Below are positions 17,778 through 26,646 of a stretch of 64,000 nt of DNA, piece after piece. Position 1 is the stretch's first letter. Each line of letters starts with the position of its first letter. The notes beneath the pieces were generated by a model. That model worked only from the letters and a program-made list of their open reading frames with translations, had not been told where the DNA came from and made no database searches. The DNA is from JAAYRQ01 sp035647235 (GTDB taxonomy: Bacteria; Bacillota; Syntrophomonadia; Syntrophomonadales; Syntrophomonadaceae). A program made the translations under genes and the position numbers. The DNA is taken from assembly GCA_964514235.1 (NCBI GenBank), contig CAZEPV010000004.1:77345-141344 (forward strand), read 5' to 3'.

Positions 17778-18629
17778 CTACATCCTCGCCTTGGGACCTT
17801 TTTGTAATAGGGTTTCGATTAATTCAGCTTCGGTTTTAACTCCTATTACATTATTGTCATCATCTACTATGAAAACTAACATATATGTAATGGGGCGGGA
17901 GGTATGTAATATATCCTTGATTAAGGTGTCTTTTTTGCTTATCACTTGTTCCCCTCCCAAAAAACCTTTACGACCTAATTCCCCTTGTTTATTAATCAAA
18001 TAACGCATAAAAGCGAACATCAACAGGTTTTTTTCCCGATAAGCTGCCCAATATAATAATACCCCGATTATTATGAAATTCACCCCATAATTGGCCACAT
18101 AGATTAAGTAGCCACCATACCCAGCTATTATGATGGCTAGAATTTTTCCTATTATTGCACAAATTGAAGTAGCTTTCCTAAACCCCACCAAAGGCGATAG
18201 GGATGCGCGTAAAACTCTCCCCCCATCTAAGGGCAGGGCTGGCAATAAATTAAATAAGCCTAGCAATAAATTAATTTTTATCAAATAGGAAATTGCCTGG
18301 GGATAGAAAGGCAGACTAAAGAAATAAAATACAGCACAAATTGATAAGCTGCACAAGGGACCAGCTATGGCTATGCAGATTTCTTTACTCGGTTCTAAGC
18401 CTGTAAAATCTTCCACCTTGGCTTGCCCCCCGAAGGGTAATAATTCTATTTCTAAAAATCTTATTCCTAGTAGTAGGGCTACAATTAAATGGGCTAATTC
18501 ATGTAATATGACTGAGACCACTATTATCAGGATTTCCAAGCCTAAACCTAGGCAGATGTATAAGATGCATATAGCCAGAAACAATAGGTTGAAGCGTAAT
18601 TTTACGCCTGCAATTTTACCTATGAACAT
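17778..18629 (-). CDS. spoIVFB: SpoIVFB-like intramembrane metalloprotease (M50)
   Basis: Site-2-type zinc protease, 283 aa. HELAH lies in the second membrane helix and the third zinc ligand in NLLPALPLDGGRVLRA. A single CBS-like segment forms the C-terminus (residues ~225-280). In Bacillus, SpoIVFB frees sigma-K from its membrane-bound precursor in the mother cell during sporulation; the same role is inferred here from the domain layout and from the SpoIVFA-like gene 3 bp upstream. Confidence 0.88.
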   Translation of the reverse strand: MFIGKIAGVKLRFNLLFLAICILYICLGLGLEILIIVVSVILHELAHLIVALLLGIRFLEIELLPFGGQAKVEDFTGLEPSKEICIAIAGPLCSLSICAVFYFFSLPFYPQAISYLIKINLLLGLFNLLPALPLDGGRVLRASLSPLVGFRKATSICAIIGKILAIIIAGYGGYLIYVANYGVNFIIIGVLLYWAAYREKNLLMFAFMRYLINKQGELGRKGFLGGEQVISKKDTLIKDILHTSRPITYMLVFIVDDDNNVIGVKTEAELIETLLQKGPKARM

Positions 18630-18632
18630 GAT

Positions 18633-19205
18633 TTAATTAAAAATGCTTACAGGATTTAAAGGCCCGTCCCCACTCCGTAATTCAAAATATATCCTTTCCT
18701 GGCTTTTGCCTAATACTTCACCTTGCTTAACTAGAGAATCTAATTCTACCAATACTTCTTTTAGCCCTTCATAGTGGGAATACAAATTATCGGCGTGCTT
18801 AATTATAACAATTCTTGATTCACCATTTCCCCCTAGTTCGATTACTGTCCCCCCCATTACTGCCTTAACTAATGAATTATCGGCTACGAGTAAGTTTACC
18901 CCAGGAAAAAACTCTTGTTTGTGGGTGTTTTTGTTTAGATACCAGCCATAATCTTTTTCTATTTGGAAGTTCTCACAAGGTGCGGCAAAAGTATCTGTCA
19001 TAACTGGACTAATAGGAATATTTCTACTAAACTTTGAATTTTCCCACATCACTAGGACTTTCTTTTCTACCTCATAATCTTTAAGCATAAAACTTAAGAC
19101 TGGTGTCAGAACTTCTTTGGTATTATTATTTAACTGCATACCTAAACTTACTAAAGTAGTAATTAATATTACTGCTAACAACCTGAATTTAAAGGATTTA
19201 ATCAT
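18633..19205 (-). CDS. spoIVFA: SpoIVFA-like M23-family membrane protein
   Basis: 190-aa protein with one N-terminal membrane helix (residues ~8-25), a variable linker and a C-terminal LytM/M23 domain (GGTVIELGGNGESRIVIIKHADN...YSHYEGL...GEVLGKS). The M23 zinc ligands are incomplete: the HxH appears only as YSHYE, so it is probably not catalytic, as in Bacillus SpoIVFA, which inhibits and anchors SpoIVFB until engulfment signalling. Operon with spoIVFB. Confidence 0.82.
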   Translation of the reverse strand: MIKSFKFRLLAVILITTLVSLGMQLNNNTKEVLTPVLSFMLKDYEVEKKVLVMWENSKFSRNIPISPVMTDTFAAPCENFQIEKDYGWYLNKNTHKQEFFPGVNLLVADNSLVKAVMGGTVIELGGNGESRIVIIKHADNLYSHYEGLKEVLVELDSLVKQGEVLGKSQERIYFELRSGDGPLNPVSIFN

Positions 19206-19309
19206 ACTTCTATCACCCCATTATTTGGACATAGACATTCTTTTTTAATATATAAGCCTTTATTTTTAGTTTATAACCAACTTCTGAATAAAATTTTTCT
19301 TATAATCTT

Positions 19310-19338
19310 TTGTTTTCAATATTCTATTAGTGTAATAT
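19310..19338 (+). promoter_or_regulatory. Putative promoter of the nitronate-monooxygenase-like gene
   Basis: TTGTTT (19310-19315), 17-bp spacer, TAATAT (19333-19338). Both hexamers match consensus at 4 of 6. Confidence 0.4.
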
Positions 19339-19374
19339 ATAGACATAAACTAAATTTAATAGAGGTGAATAATT

Positions 19375-20346
19375 TTGAAAACGAGGATAACCGATTTATT
19401 TGGCATCGAATACCCTATTATCTGTGGTGGTATGTTATGGTTGGCAACTCCCGAATTATGTGCAGCAATTTCAAATGCAGGTGGATTAGGTAATATTACT
19501 GCCGCTAATTACGATACCCCCGAAGAATTTAGGGCAGGTATCCATAGGGCTAGGGAACTTACTAGTAAACCCATAGGAGTCAATGTTACTCTACTTCCTT
19601 CTATGAGATTTACCGATGAAACTTTTGACGAAATTTTTAAAGTCTGCGCCGAGGAAAAAGTAGAAGTAATAGAGGTCTCTGGCAGACCAGCTGTAAAATA
19701 TCTAGACATGCTACATAAAGCTGGGGTAAAGGTCATGCATAAAGTGGGAGCCGTAAGACATGCCTTAAATATTGAAAGATATGGCTATGACGCTATAATT
19801 TCTGCGGGAATTGAGGAGGGTGGCCATCCCCTTAGTGATGACGTAACTACTATGGTTTTGCTTCCCCGTATAGTTGAAAGTGTTAAAATCCCAGTCATTT
19901 GTACAGGTGGAATTGCTGATGGAAGGACTATGGCAGCAGCTATGATGTTAGGTGCAGAAGGTGTTTTAATGGCTACCAGATTTATCGCCACTAAAGAGTG
20001 CAATGTGCACGAAAATATTTATAAGGAATTAATTAACCGTCAGGAACATGAGACAACTTTAATCTGTAAATCGGTAGGCTTACAAGGTAGAGCCTTAAAA
20101 AATAAATTAGCTGATCAAATCCTAGAACTGGAAGAAAAAGGCGGCTCCTTAGAAGAAATGATACCCTTATTAGCTGGCTCAAGAGCCAAAGACGCTTGGC
20201 AAACGGGGGAAATTGATAATGCAGCACTTATGGTTGGTCAATCAATAGGGCTAGTCAAAGAAGTTACTAGCTGTGAAGAACTGATACAATCTATGGTAAA
20301 GGACGCCAAAGCCCAAATGGAAAAGAATTTAGCCATGTTCACTTAA
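19375..20346 (+). CDS. Nitronate monooxygenase / FabK-like flavoprotein
   Basis: FMN-dependent TIM-barrel enzyme of the 2-nitropropane dioxygenase group, 323 aa. Visible FMN-site segments: ICGGMLWLATPELCAAISNAGGLG at the N-terminus (given in part), SAGIEEGGHP, and the phosphate-binding loop CTGGIADGRTMAAAM followed by GAEGVLMATRF. Members either oxidise nitronates or act as enoyl-ACP reductase FabK. No fatty-acid synthesis genes are nearby, so the activity is undecided. The start is TTG behind AGAGGTG. Monocistronic, with promoter and terminator. Confidence 0.85.
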   Translation: MKTRITDLFGIEYPIICGGMLWLATPELCAAISNAGGLGNITAANYDTPEEFRAGIHRARELTSKPIGVNVTLLPSMRFTDETFDEIFKVCAEEKVEVIEVSGRPAVKYLDMLHKAGVKVMHKVGAVRHALNIERYGYDAIISAGIEEGGHPLSDDVTTMVLLPRIVESVKIPVICTGGIADGRTMAAAMMLGAEGVLMATRFIATKECNVHENIYKELINRQEHETTLICKSVGLQGRALKNKLADQILELEEKGGSLEEMIPLLAGSRAKDAWQTGEIDNAALMVGQSIGLVKEVTSCEELIQSMVKDAKAQMEKNLAMFT

Positions 20347-20374
20347 ATAAAAGATTTTGATTTTCCAGGTTGGA

Positions 20375-20410
20375 AGAATAAGGGGAGCCTATTTAGTCTC
20401 CCCTTATTCT
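20375..20410. terminator. Bidirectional terminator with 13-bp perfect stem
   Basis: AGAATAAGGGGAG (20375-20387) pairs perfectly with CTCCCCTTATTCT (20398-20410), loop 10 nt, between convergent genes. Confidence 0.85.
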
Positions 20411-20451
20411 ATATCTGCTATTAAAAGCAACTATTCTTATCCGAATCCAGG

Positions 20452-20871
20452 CTACTTGACTTCAAAATCCACATCTATTGTGCCTGGCCTAGACTTTTTG
20501 ATTAATTTATCATAAATTTTAGGTGGCAGAAAAAGAACTGCCAAATCAGTAATCTTTTCAATAGTCAATATTAGATCTTCATTACCATCCCAATATTCTA
20601 TAAGCACTTCTTCCTCTACACTATCCATCAAGCGTTTTAATACCAGTGCCACCAGTAACAAATCATCTAATTGGCCGAAAAAAGGTATTACATCTGGCAC
20701 TAAATCCCAAGGGGATAGAACATAAGCAATAGTAGCGGCTACTAAAGCCTTATCAGTAGAAGTTACCCGACTGTCCTGCATAAGCCGATATAAAAGCTTA
20801 ACAAAATTAGGTATGAATAGTATGGTTTCCTTCAGTACACCTTTGGCTAGAATATTATCCAGTTTTACCAT
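20452..20871 (-). CDS. DUF1232 (YkvA-like) membrane-associated protein
   Basis: 139 aa. The core ATIAYVLSPWDLVPDVIPFFGQLDDLL is the DUF1232 signature (only partly quoted: SPWDLVPDVIP). Family members are small and membrane-associated with unknown role. It is the last gene downstream of rodA, 36 bp away, with an AGGAGG ribosome site. Confidence 0.85.
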   Translation of the reverse strand: MVKLDNILAKGVLKETILFIPNFVKLLYRLMQDSRVTSTDKALVAATIAYVLSPWDLVPDVIPFFGQLDDLLLVALVLKRLMDSVEEEVLIEYWDGNEDLILTIEKITDLAVLFLPPKIYDKLIKKSRPGTIDVDFEVK

Positions 20872-20907
20872 ATGGGCCCCTCCTTTGAAAGTAGTATGCC
20901 ACAGAAT

Positions 20908-22044
20908 TTAAAAAACTATTTTTTTACCCCGTATATTTACACTCAGTATAATTCCCACCGCAATCACATTGGTCAGCATCGAACTGCCCCCATAACTCAG
21001 GAAAGGTAAAGGTATGCCAGTTATAGGCATTATCCCAATAGACATACCTATATTTTCATAGATATGAAAGAGCCACATAGCGGAAATACCTAGAACTATT
21101 AAAGTACCATAAAAGTCCTTGGCATTATAGGCAATATAAACTGTTCTTAATAGGAGGAGTCCAAATAAAATAATAATTAATGCTGCGCCAATAAAGCCTA
21201 ATTCTTCCCCTATTACCGCATAAATAAAGTCCGTATGATGTTCGGGTAAAAAGTTAAGCTGCACCTGGGTACCATTGAATAAGCCTTTACCCCAAAATCC
21301 ACCCGAACCGATAGCCACTAAGGATTGAATTGTATTCCATCCTAACCCCCGCCCACCTTGTCCATCATCGTAAGGATCCACGAACATAGTCAGTCTTTTG
21401 ATTTGGTAGTCAGCCAATGGCAAGGGCATATCATACTGAAAATGTAGAAATAAGAGTAGGGCTACTAAGGTTAGACCACTTAGTATTAAGGAAATCATTA
21501 TTCTGGGGTTGGCCCCAGCTACAAACAACATAACTATGGTGATTACTAAATATACTAAAGCAGTCCCTAAATCGGGCTGCATCATAATTAGAATAAAAGG
21601 AATTCCCATATAAACAAAACAGGGTATTAATTCCGCTATGGTATGCAAATTATTCCTTCTTTTGTTTAAAAAATCTGCAAAAGCAATAATAAGCATAATC
21701 TTAGTAAATTCCGCAGGTTGGAATGTAGGTAAGGGACCGATAGTAATCCATCCCGTACTTCCCCTTAATTCTTCACCAAAGATTAAGACGATTATCAATA
21801 AAAAGATCGCCAAACCATAGATATATATATTATATCTGTGTAATTGTGCATAATCATAACGAATAATAAAAATTGATATTATTATGCCTAATATTATGGC
21901 CGCTACTTGGGTTTTTAAGTAATAAAATGGGTTACTTGATATAGCATTAGTCGCACTAAGCAATACTACTAAACCAAAAGCAATAATAAGAGTCAAAACT
22001 ATTAAAAATGGTTTATCTAGAAACTTAAGTCTTTTTAATTCCAA
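20908..22044 (-). CDS. rodA: RodA-type SEDS peptidoglycan glycosyltransferase
   Basis: Integral membrane protein of 378 aa and about ten helices that polymerises lipid II during rod elongation, partnered by class B PBP2. SEDS motifs: GSTGWITIGPLPTFQPAE-type segment after helix 3 (short form FQPAEFTK), LPEHHTDFIYAVIGEELGF, and the C-terminal TGIPLPFLSYGGSS. Called RodA rather than FtsW/SpoVE because it sits with minCDE, mrdA and mreBCD. Confidence 0.92.
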   Translation of the reverse strand: MELKRLKFLDKPFLIVLTLIIAFGLVVLLSATNAISSNPFYYLKTQVAAIILGIIISIFIIRYDYAQLHRYNIYIYGLAIFLLIIVLIFGEELRGSTGWITIGPLPTFQPAEFTKIMLIIAFADFLNKRRNNLHTIAELIPCFVYMGIPFILIMMQPDLGTALVYLVITIVMLFVAGANPRIMISLILSGLTLVALLLFLHFQYDMPLPLADYQIKRLTMFVDPYDDGQGGRGLGWNTIQSLVAIGSGGFWGKGLFNGTQVQLNFLPEHHTDFIYAVIGEELGFIGAALIIILFGLLLLRTVYIAYNAKDFYGTLIVLGISAMWLFHIYENIGMSIGIMPITGIPLPFLSYGGSSMLTNVIAVGIILSVNIRGKKIVF

Positions 22045-22172
22045 AGCCTCTACCTCCTAGACTTAATTATATAAGTAAATAACCTCGTGTCTAGTTTTTA
22101 AACTTTGGTAATTAAAAAAATCCCCAGCTAGACCGCTAAGGATTAAATAAAGAAACTTAATAAAATAACTTT

Positions 22173-22454
22173 TTACTCATTTACTACCTTTCTAAAACCC
22201 CTTATAGGTATATTAGCAATTAATGCTACAGAGTTATCCTCGTTTTCTAGGTTAACCCTTAATTCGTCCTCATCAATTTCTAGATACTCCCTAATAACCT
22301 TGATTAAATCTTCTTTTAGAGCATTAAGAAATTCTGAGGATATAGTCAAAGACCTATCATGAACTAGAACAAGACGCAATCTTTCCTTAGCTATATCTTT
22401 GCTACTTATAGTTTCTTTTGCAAATATTTTATTTAAGATATCTAACAAAGCCAT
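22173..22454 (-). CDS. minE: Cell division topological specificity factor MinE
   Basis: 93-aa MinE: an N-terminal membrane-binding and MinD-contact helix (ERLRLVLVHDRS) and a C-terminal dimerisation domain. MinE drives MinCD off the membrane at mid-cell. It is encoded 10 bp downstream of minD. Its presence in a spore former shows an oscillating Min system rather than the DivIVA-only arrangement of Bacillus. Confidence 0.94.
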   Translation of the reverse strand: MALLDILNKIFAKETISSKDIAKERLRLVLVHDRSLTISSEFLNALKEDLIKVIREYLEIDEDELRVNLENEDNSVALIANIPIRGFRKVVNE

Positions 22455-22464
22455 ATTCCTCCTC

Positions 22465-23268
22465 CTATTTTGCTAATTTTACCAACTTCATAAAACGGTT
22501 TACCAAGGATGAAGAATCATCACCTGTAAGAAATGGCACATCTTGTCCCATAATTCTTCTAGCAATCCTTCTGTAAGCTGCCCCTGCTTTGGAAACATTA
22601 TCTGTTACCGCTGGTTCACCGCGATTAGTAGATATAACAATATATTCATCTTCGGGTACTACCCCTATAAGCTCAATAGATAAAATGTCTAAAATATCTT
22701 CGATATCCATCATATCGCCCCTTTTCACCATTTTTGAGCGCAGGCGATTTATGATTAACTTCGGCTCCCTAAAACCCGAAGCTTCTAGCAAGCCAATAAT
22801 CCTATCTGCATCCCTAACCGAAGATATTTCTGGTGTAGCCACAACTATAGCATCATCAGCACCAGCTATGGCATTTTTAAATCCTTGCTCAATGCCAGCA
22901 GGACAATCAACTAATATAAATTCAAATTCACTCCTTAGTTCATTAATCAGGTTTTTCATTTGATGTTGGGAAACAGCTGATTTTTCTTTAGTCTGGGCTG
23001 CTGGTAGGAGATATAAACCATCATATCTTTTATCTTTAGTCAATGCCTGTTTTAATTTACAATTGCCATTAACTACATCTACAATGTCGAATACTATACG
23101 GTTTTCCAAACCCATAACAACATCTAGATTCCTAAGACCGATATCTGTATCTAATAAAACTACCTTTCTTCCCATCATAGCTATCGCAGTACCAATATTA
23201 GCAGTAGTAGTAGTTTTGCCTACCCCACCTTTGCCTGAAGTAATAACTATAACCTTGTTTTCCATCAT
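22465..23268 (-). CDS. minD: Septum site-determining ATPase MinD
   Basis: Membrane ATPase that recruits MinC and, with MinE, positions division. 267 aa: deviant Walker A GKGGVGKTT, DTDIGLRNLD, DCPAGIE, and a C-terminal amphipathic membrane-targeting helix (LVNRFMKLVKLAK). The start is the double ATG at 23268; an upstream in-frame ATG lies on the ribosome site AGGAGG. The minC stop (TGA) overlaps that upstream ATG. Confidence 0.96.
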   Translation of the reverse strand: MMENKVIVITSGKGGVGKTTTTANIGTAIAMMGRKVVLLDTDIGLRNLDVVMGLENRIVFDIVDVVNGNCKLKQALTKDKRYDGLYLLPAAQTKEKSAVSQHQMKNLINELRSEFEFILVDCPAGIEQGFKNAIAGADDAIVVATPEISSVRDADRIIGLLEASGFREPKLIINRLRSKMVKRGDMMDIEDILDILSIELIGVVPEDEYIVISTNRGEPAVTDNVSKAGAAYRRIARRIMGQDVPFLTGDDSSSLVNRFMKLVKLAK

Positions 23269-23279
23269 TTTGCCTCCTA

Positions 23280-23915
23280 TCATATTTTTAACTTTTCAAT
23301 AATAACTTTTCCAGCTCTAATGCGGGCTAGTTCGGGGCTTTTAACTACTATAGACTCCCCATCAGGGGGGCGGGTAATATGGTTGGCTATACGAATTTGG
23401 GTTGGATTAAGCCGATAAGCAGCAATGATAGCTTTTTCATCCCCAAATACACCAGCATGCGCCATCCCTCGTAAAGTTCCCATCACTAGGATGTTTCCCT
23501 TGGCGATAACTTCTGCACCTGGATTAATATCTCCCAAAATAACCACATTCCCCTGTGAAAAAACCTTTTGGCCAGAACGCAGATTTTTGCAAATCAAGGT
23601 AGTTTTCTCATAAGGGGTCATATCACTAAACACATTGTTTTCACTAGTTGCCTCATCTGTTGGCTTTTCCGCAACAGGGTTAGCCTTTAATTCCTTAAGG
23701 TATAGCCCGTAGTCGAGCAAAACATCTTCAATTTCCCGTACCTGCTTAGTGTTAACACTTTTATCCCCTAAATCAATAGTTACATTCATACCCGTGGTTA
23801 TTTGCTCCAAATTTTCAATTTCCCTAATCAGACCCACTTTTATATCTGCAAAACTATTACATGTTTTTAGGTTTATAAATAATCCTTTTCTTTTAAGAGC
23901 TGATACTGCCCCCAC
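23280..23915 (-). CDS. minC: Septum inhibitor MinC
   Basis: FtsZ polymerisation inhibitor. The N-terminal FtsZ-inhibiting domain is short and divergent. The C-terminal beta-helix domain (residues ~110-205) carries the classic NVVILGDINPGAEVIAKGNILVMG-type repeats (short: GDINPGAEV, GTLRGMAHAG) that bind MinD. A GTG at 23915, 8 nt behind GGGGG, is the most likely start; an ATG at 23930 would overlap that ribosome site. A terminator upstream separates it from mrdA. Confidence 0.9.
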   Translation of the reverse strand: MGAVSALKRKGLFINLKTCNSFADIKVGLIREIENLEQITTGMNVTIDLGDKSVNTKQVREIEDVLLDYGLYLKELKANPVAEKPTDEATSENNVFSDMTPYEKTTLICKNLRSGQKVFSQGNVVILGDINPGAEVIAKGNILVMGTLRGMAHAGVFGDEKAIIAAYRLNPTQIRIANHITRPPDGESIVVKSPELARIRAGKVIIEKLKI

Positions 23916-23990
23916 ATAATAAACCCCCATCCTATTAAATTAAAACTCATACCTTAATCTTCTACTACTACCATCTATTTCCTTTGATGA

Positions 23991-24032
23991 AAAATAAAAA
24001 AACAGGGCGTTTTTTGCGTCAAAAGCCCTGTT
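23991..24032 (-). terminator. Terminator after mrdA
   Basis: AACAGGGC (24001-24008) pairs with GCCCTGTT (24025-24032). On the minus strand the stem is followed by a long T-rich run, ending the maf-radC-mre-mrdA unit before minCDE. Confidence 0.85.
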
Positions 24033-24063
24033 ATAGTCGTTTTTCTTTAATAAAATTCCCTGA

Positions 24064-26139
24064 TTATTCGTTATTTTCTCCAGGCATAATTCCCTCTATT
24101 TCGACTTCTTCACTTTCGAGATGGTTTACAATACCAAAATACTGTTCAAAAAGTGCCTTGGCTACATGCCCTGCTGAACCCCCACCACTACGCCCATATT
24201 CAACTACCCCTGCAAAGGCAATTTCTGGATCTTCAACTGGAGCAAAAGCAATAAACACCCCGTGGAATTCACTTTTAGAATTATCGCCAGCACGTCCCGT
24301 CTCTGAAGTTCCTGTTTTAGCTGCTACTTGGATATTCTCTGGGAAATGGTAAAATAAATGGTATGCAGTCCCTCCTGGCCCAGTTACTCCGTGCATAGCC
24401 CGCTTAGTTTGGGCTATGGTATCGGAACTAACATCCACCCTTCTAATAATTTGCGGTTCTATATCTTTTATCGTTTTTCCCGAGTGGGATGTAATCTTTT
24501 CCACGATATATGGTTTCATATAGTTACCGCCATTGGCAATGGTGGCAGTAAAATTAGCTAATTGTAGGACCGTGAAGTCATTAGAACCCTGCCCTATAGA
24601 CATATTAAAAGTGTCAAAAGGTTGCCAGTTAGTATTAAACTGATAATCTATTTTGTATTGGGCTTCAAGTTTGATTTTTTCATTTTCCTTTTGTCTTTCT
24701 AATTTCTGCTTTTCGGTTGGATCCTGGGCATTGTTAAATAGAGCCTCATATTTTTTTTCTAACTCAGATCGTAAATTATCATATTTGCGATCAGTTAAGA
24801 TCGCATTTATTTCCCGTTTCCATTCTGGCGTCGGTAACAAACCTGCCCTTTCATACGGTAAATCAATACCAGTCTTACTACCTAGACCAAACTCTCTAGC
24901 CACATGGACTAGTCCTTCCTTTCCTGCCCTGCGTCCCATTTCCTGAAAGTAAGTATTACAAGATTGCGCCATAGCAGAATAATAATTAACATTACCATGT
25001 ACCCCAACACACCTGATATAGGGTGCTATCCAATACTTTCCTGTACAATTGGCTAAATAATCCAATGGATTCACATTCCCAGTTTCGAGTGCAGCCATCC
25101 CAGTTATAGGTTTGAAGGTTGAACCTGGGGGGTAAGTAGTCTGGATTGCCCTATTAGTCGCACCACCAGGTTGCATAGGATCATACCCCTCACTTTGGGG
25201 AAAATAATAATTGGCTAATTCACTACTAATGTTACCCTTCCAATCATCTGGATTTAGGGCAGGCAAACTTACCATGGCTAAAATCCTGCCTGTCTTAACC
25301 TCAATTAAAACACTTGAACCCACTTGGGCTTTGGGGTAACTAGTGCCCAAATCAGCTAAAATCGCCTCCAAGCTTTGCTCCATAACCCTTTGTAAGTCTA
25401 AGTCAATAGTTAAATGTAGATTATTACCTTGTTGGGGTTCCAAAGTTACTAATTCTCTTATAGGACGGTTTTTAGCGTCTACCTCTACCCTTCGGGCTCC
25501 CTCATTTCCCTTTAATTCAGATTCATATTGCCTCTCTATACCAGTTTTACCTACCAAGCTATTCATAGTATAATAAATTTCTTTAGTCTGAGCATCTTCC
25601 AATTCTTCAGGATTTATGGAATGAATATAGCCTAATATGTGCCCAGCCAGACTCCCTTGGGGATAAAATCTTAAAGGCTCTACGAAAATATTCACCCCTG
25701 GGAAAGCTTGACGATCCTCTTCTAATTCTATTACTAATTCCCAAGGAATATCCCGCATCAGAACAACTGGTTCGAACAACCTGAATTGTTGGGCATTAAT
25801 CTGTTCCTCCATAGTATCTATATTGACTTCTGGATAATATTTTTTCAATACTTTGATCAGAGACAAAATGACCTTTTCCTGATCAGAAACCCCTACTGGG
25901 CTAAAAGTTAAAGTATATACTAACTGATTCGAAGCTAATATTTCACCATTTGCAGCATATATTTCACCCCGAGGTGGTTTGATAGACAATAATCGCAGCC
26001 TGTTTTCCTTAGCTTGGGTTTGGTAAACTTCATTATGGAATAACTGTACTACAGCAAGTCTGACACATAGAAGAGCCAAAAGCCCTATAATTATCCAGCT
26101 ATATATCTTTAGATTCTTTTGTAAATTAATAGTTTTCAT
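24064..26139 (-). CDS. mrdA: Penicillin-binding protein 2 (class B transpeptidase)
   Basis: Elongasome transpeptidase crosslinking new glycan made by RodA. 691 aa: one N-terminal membrane helix, PBP dimerisation region, then the transpeptidase domain with catalytic STFK (GSTFKP), SCN (AQSCNTY) and KTGTSE. Between the second and third motifs lies a lysine/glutamate-rich insertion of about 70 residues (near 450-510) predicted to be coiled. It is immediately downstream of mreD (no gap). Confidence 0.93.
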   Translation of the reverse strand: MKTINLQKNLKIYSWIIIGLLALLCVRLAVVQLFHNEVYQTQAKENRLRLLSIKPPRGEIYAANGEILASNQLVYTLTFSPVGVSDQEKVILSLIKVLKKYYPEVNIDTMEEQINAQQFRLFEPVVLMRDIPWELVIELEEDRQAFPGVNIFVEPLRFYPQGSLAGHILGYIHSINPEELEDAQTKEIYYTMNSLVGKTGIERQYESELKGNEGARRVEVDAKNRPIRELVTLEPQQGNNLHLTIDLDLQRVMEQSLEAILADLGTSYPKAQVGSSVLIEVKTGRILAMVSLPALNPDDWKGNISSELANYYFPQSEGYDPMQPGGATNRAIQTTYPPGSTFKPITGMAALETGNVNPLDYLANCTGKYWIAPYIRCVGVHGNVNYYSAMAQSCNTYFQEMGRRAGKEGLVHVAREFGLGSKTGIDLPYERAGLLPTPEWKREINAILTDRKYDNLRSELEKKYEALFNNAQDPTEKQKLERQKENEKIKLEAQYKIDYQFNTNWQPFDTFNMSIGQGSNDFTVLQLANFTATIANGGNYMKPYIVEKITSHSGKTIKDIEPQIIRRVDVSSDTIAQTKRAMHGVTGPGGTAYHLFYHFPENIQVAAKTGTSETGRAGDNSKSEFHGVFIAFAPVEDPEIAFAGVVEYGRSGGGSAGHVAKALFEQYFGIVNHLESEEVEIEGIMPGENNE

Positions 26140-26646
26140 CTATATCTCCCTATAAGACCTAAGAAGCCCGTTTTTAGTAGAGTGATAATACCAGGCGTAA
26201 ATAGGTATAGCTAATAAAACATTATATAAACCTTGATACAATATGTTAGAAAGTAAGTTTACATCGAAATGAAATACATTGAAATAAATTAGACTTAGCA
26301 AAAACAAAAAAAAGTTATTAAGGCAAATACCTGCAGCAACAGCAATAGTCCCTACTAATAAATTTTCCTTGAATACTCGGCCTTCAAAGCTGCCGATAAA
26401 AAAGGCAGTTGCCCCTAATGCTAAGGCATTCATACATATAAAACGTCCTATATATAAATCCACTAATAAGCCACATAAAAATCCATATGCTGCTGACCTA
26501 TTGCGATTGCTATTCAAAAGAGCAAAAAAAACTACAAAAATAAGCACTAAATTAGGAATCGCTCCTTTAATGCTTAAAAAACTAAATATGGTTGATTGTA
26601 AAAAAAGCGATAAAAAAGGCAATAGTATGAGGACAAAATAACGCAT
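26140..26646 (-). CDS. mreD: Rod shape-determining protein MreD
   Basis: Integral membrane protein of 168 aa with about five helices, partner of MreC in the elongasome. Identified by the hydrophobic pattern, the ILIPF/SIKGAIPNLVLIF start and its position between mreC (1-bp overlap) and mrdA (no gap). Confidence 0.88.
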   Translation of the reverse strand: MRYFVLILLPFLSLFLQSTIFSFLSIKGAIPNLVLIFVVFFALLNSNRNRSAAYGFLCGLLVDLYIGRFICMNALALGATAFFIGSFEGRVFKENLLVGTIAVAAGICLNNFFLFLLSLIYFNVFHFDVNLLSNILYQGLYNVLLAIPIYAWYYHSTKNGLLRSYREI

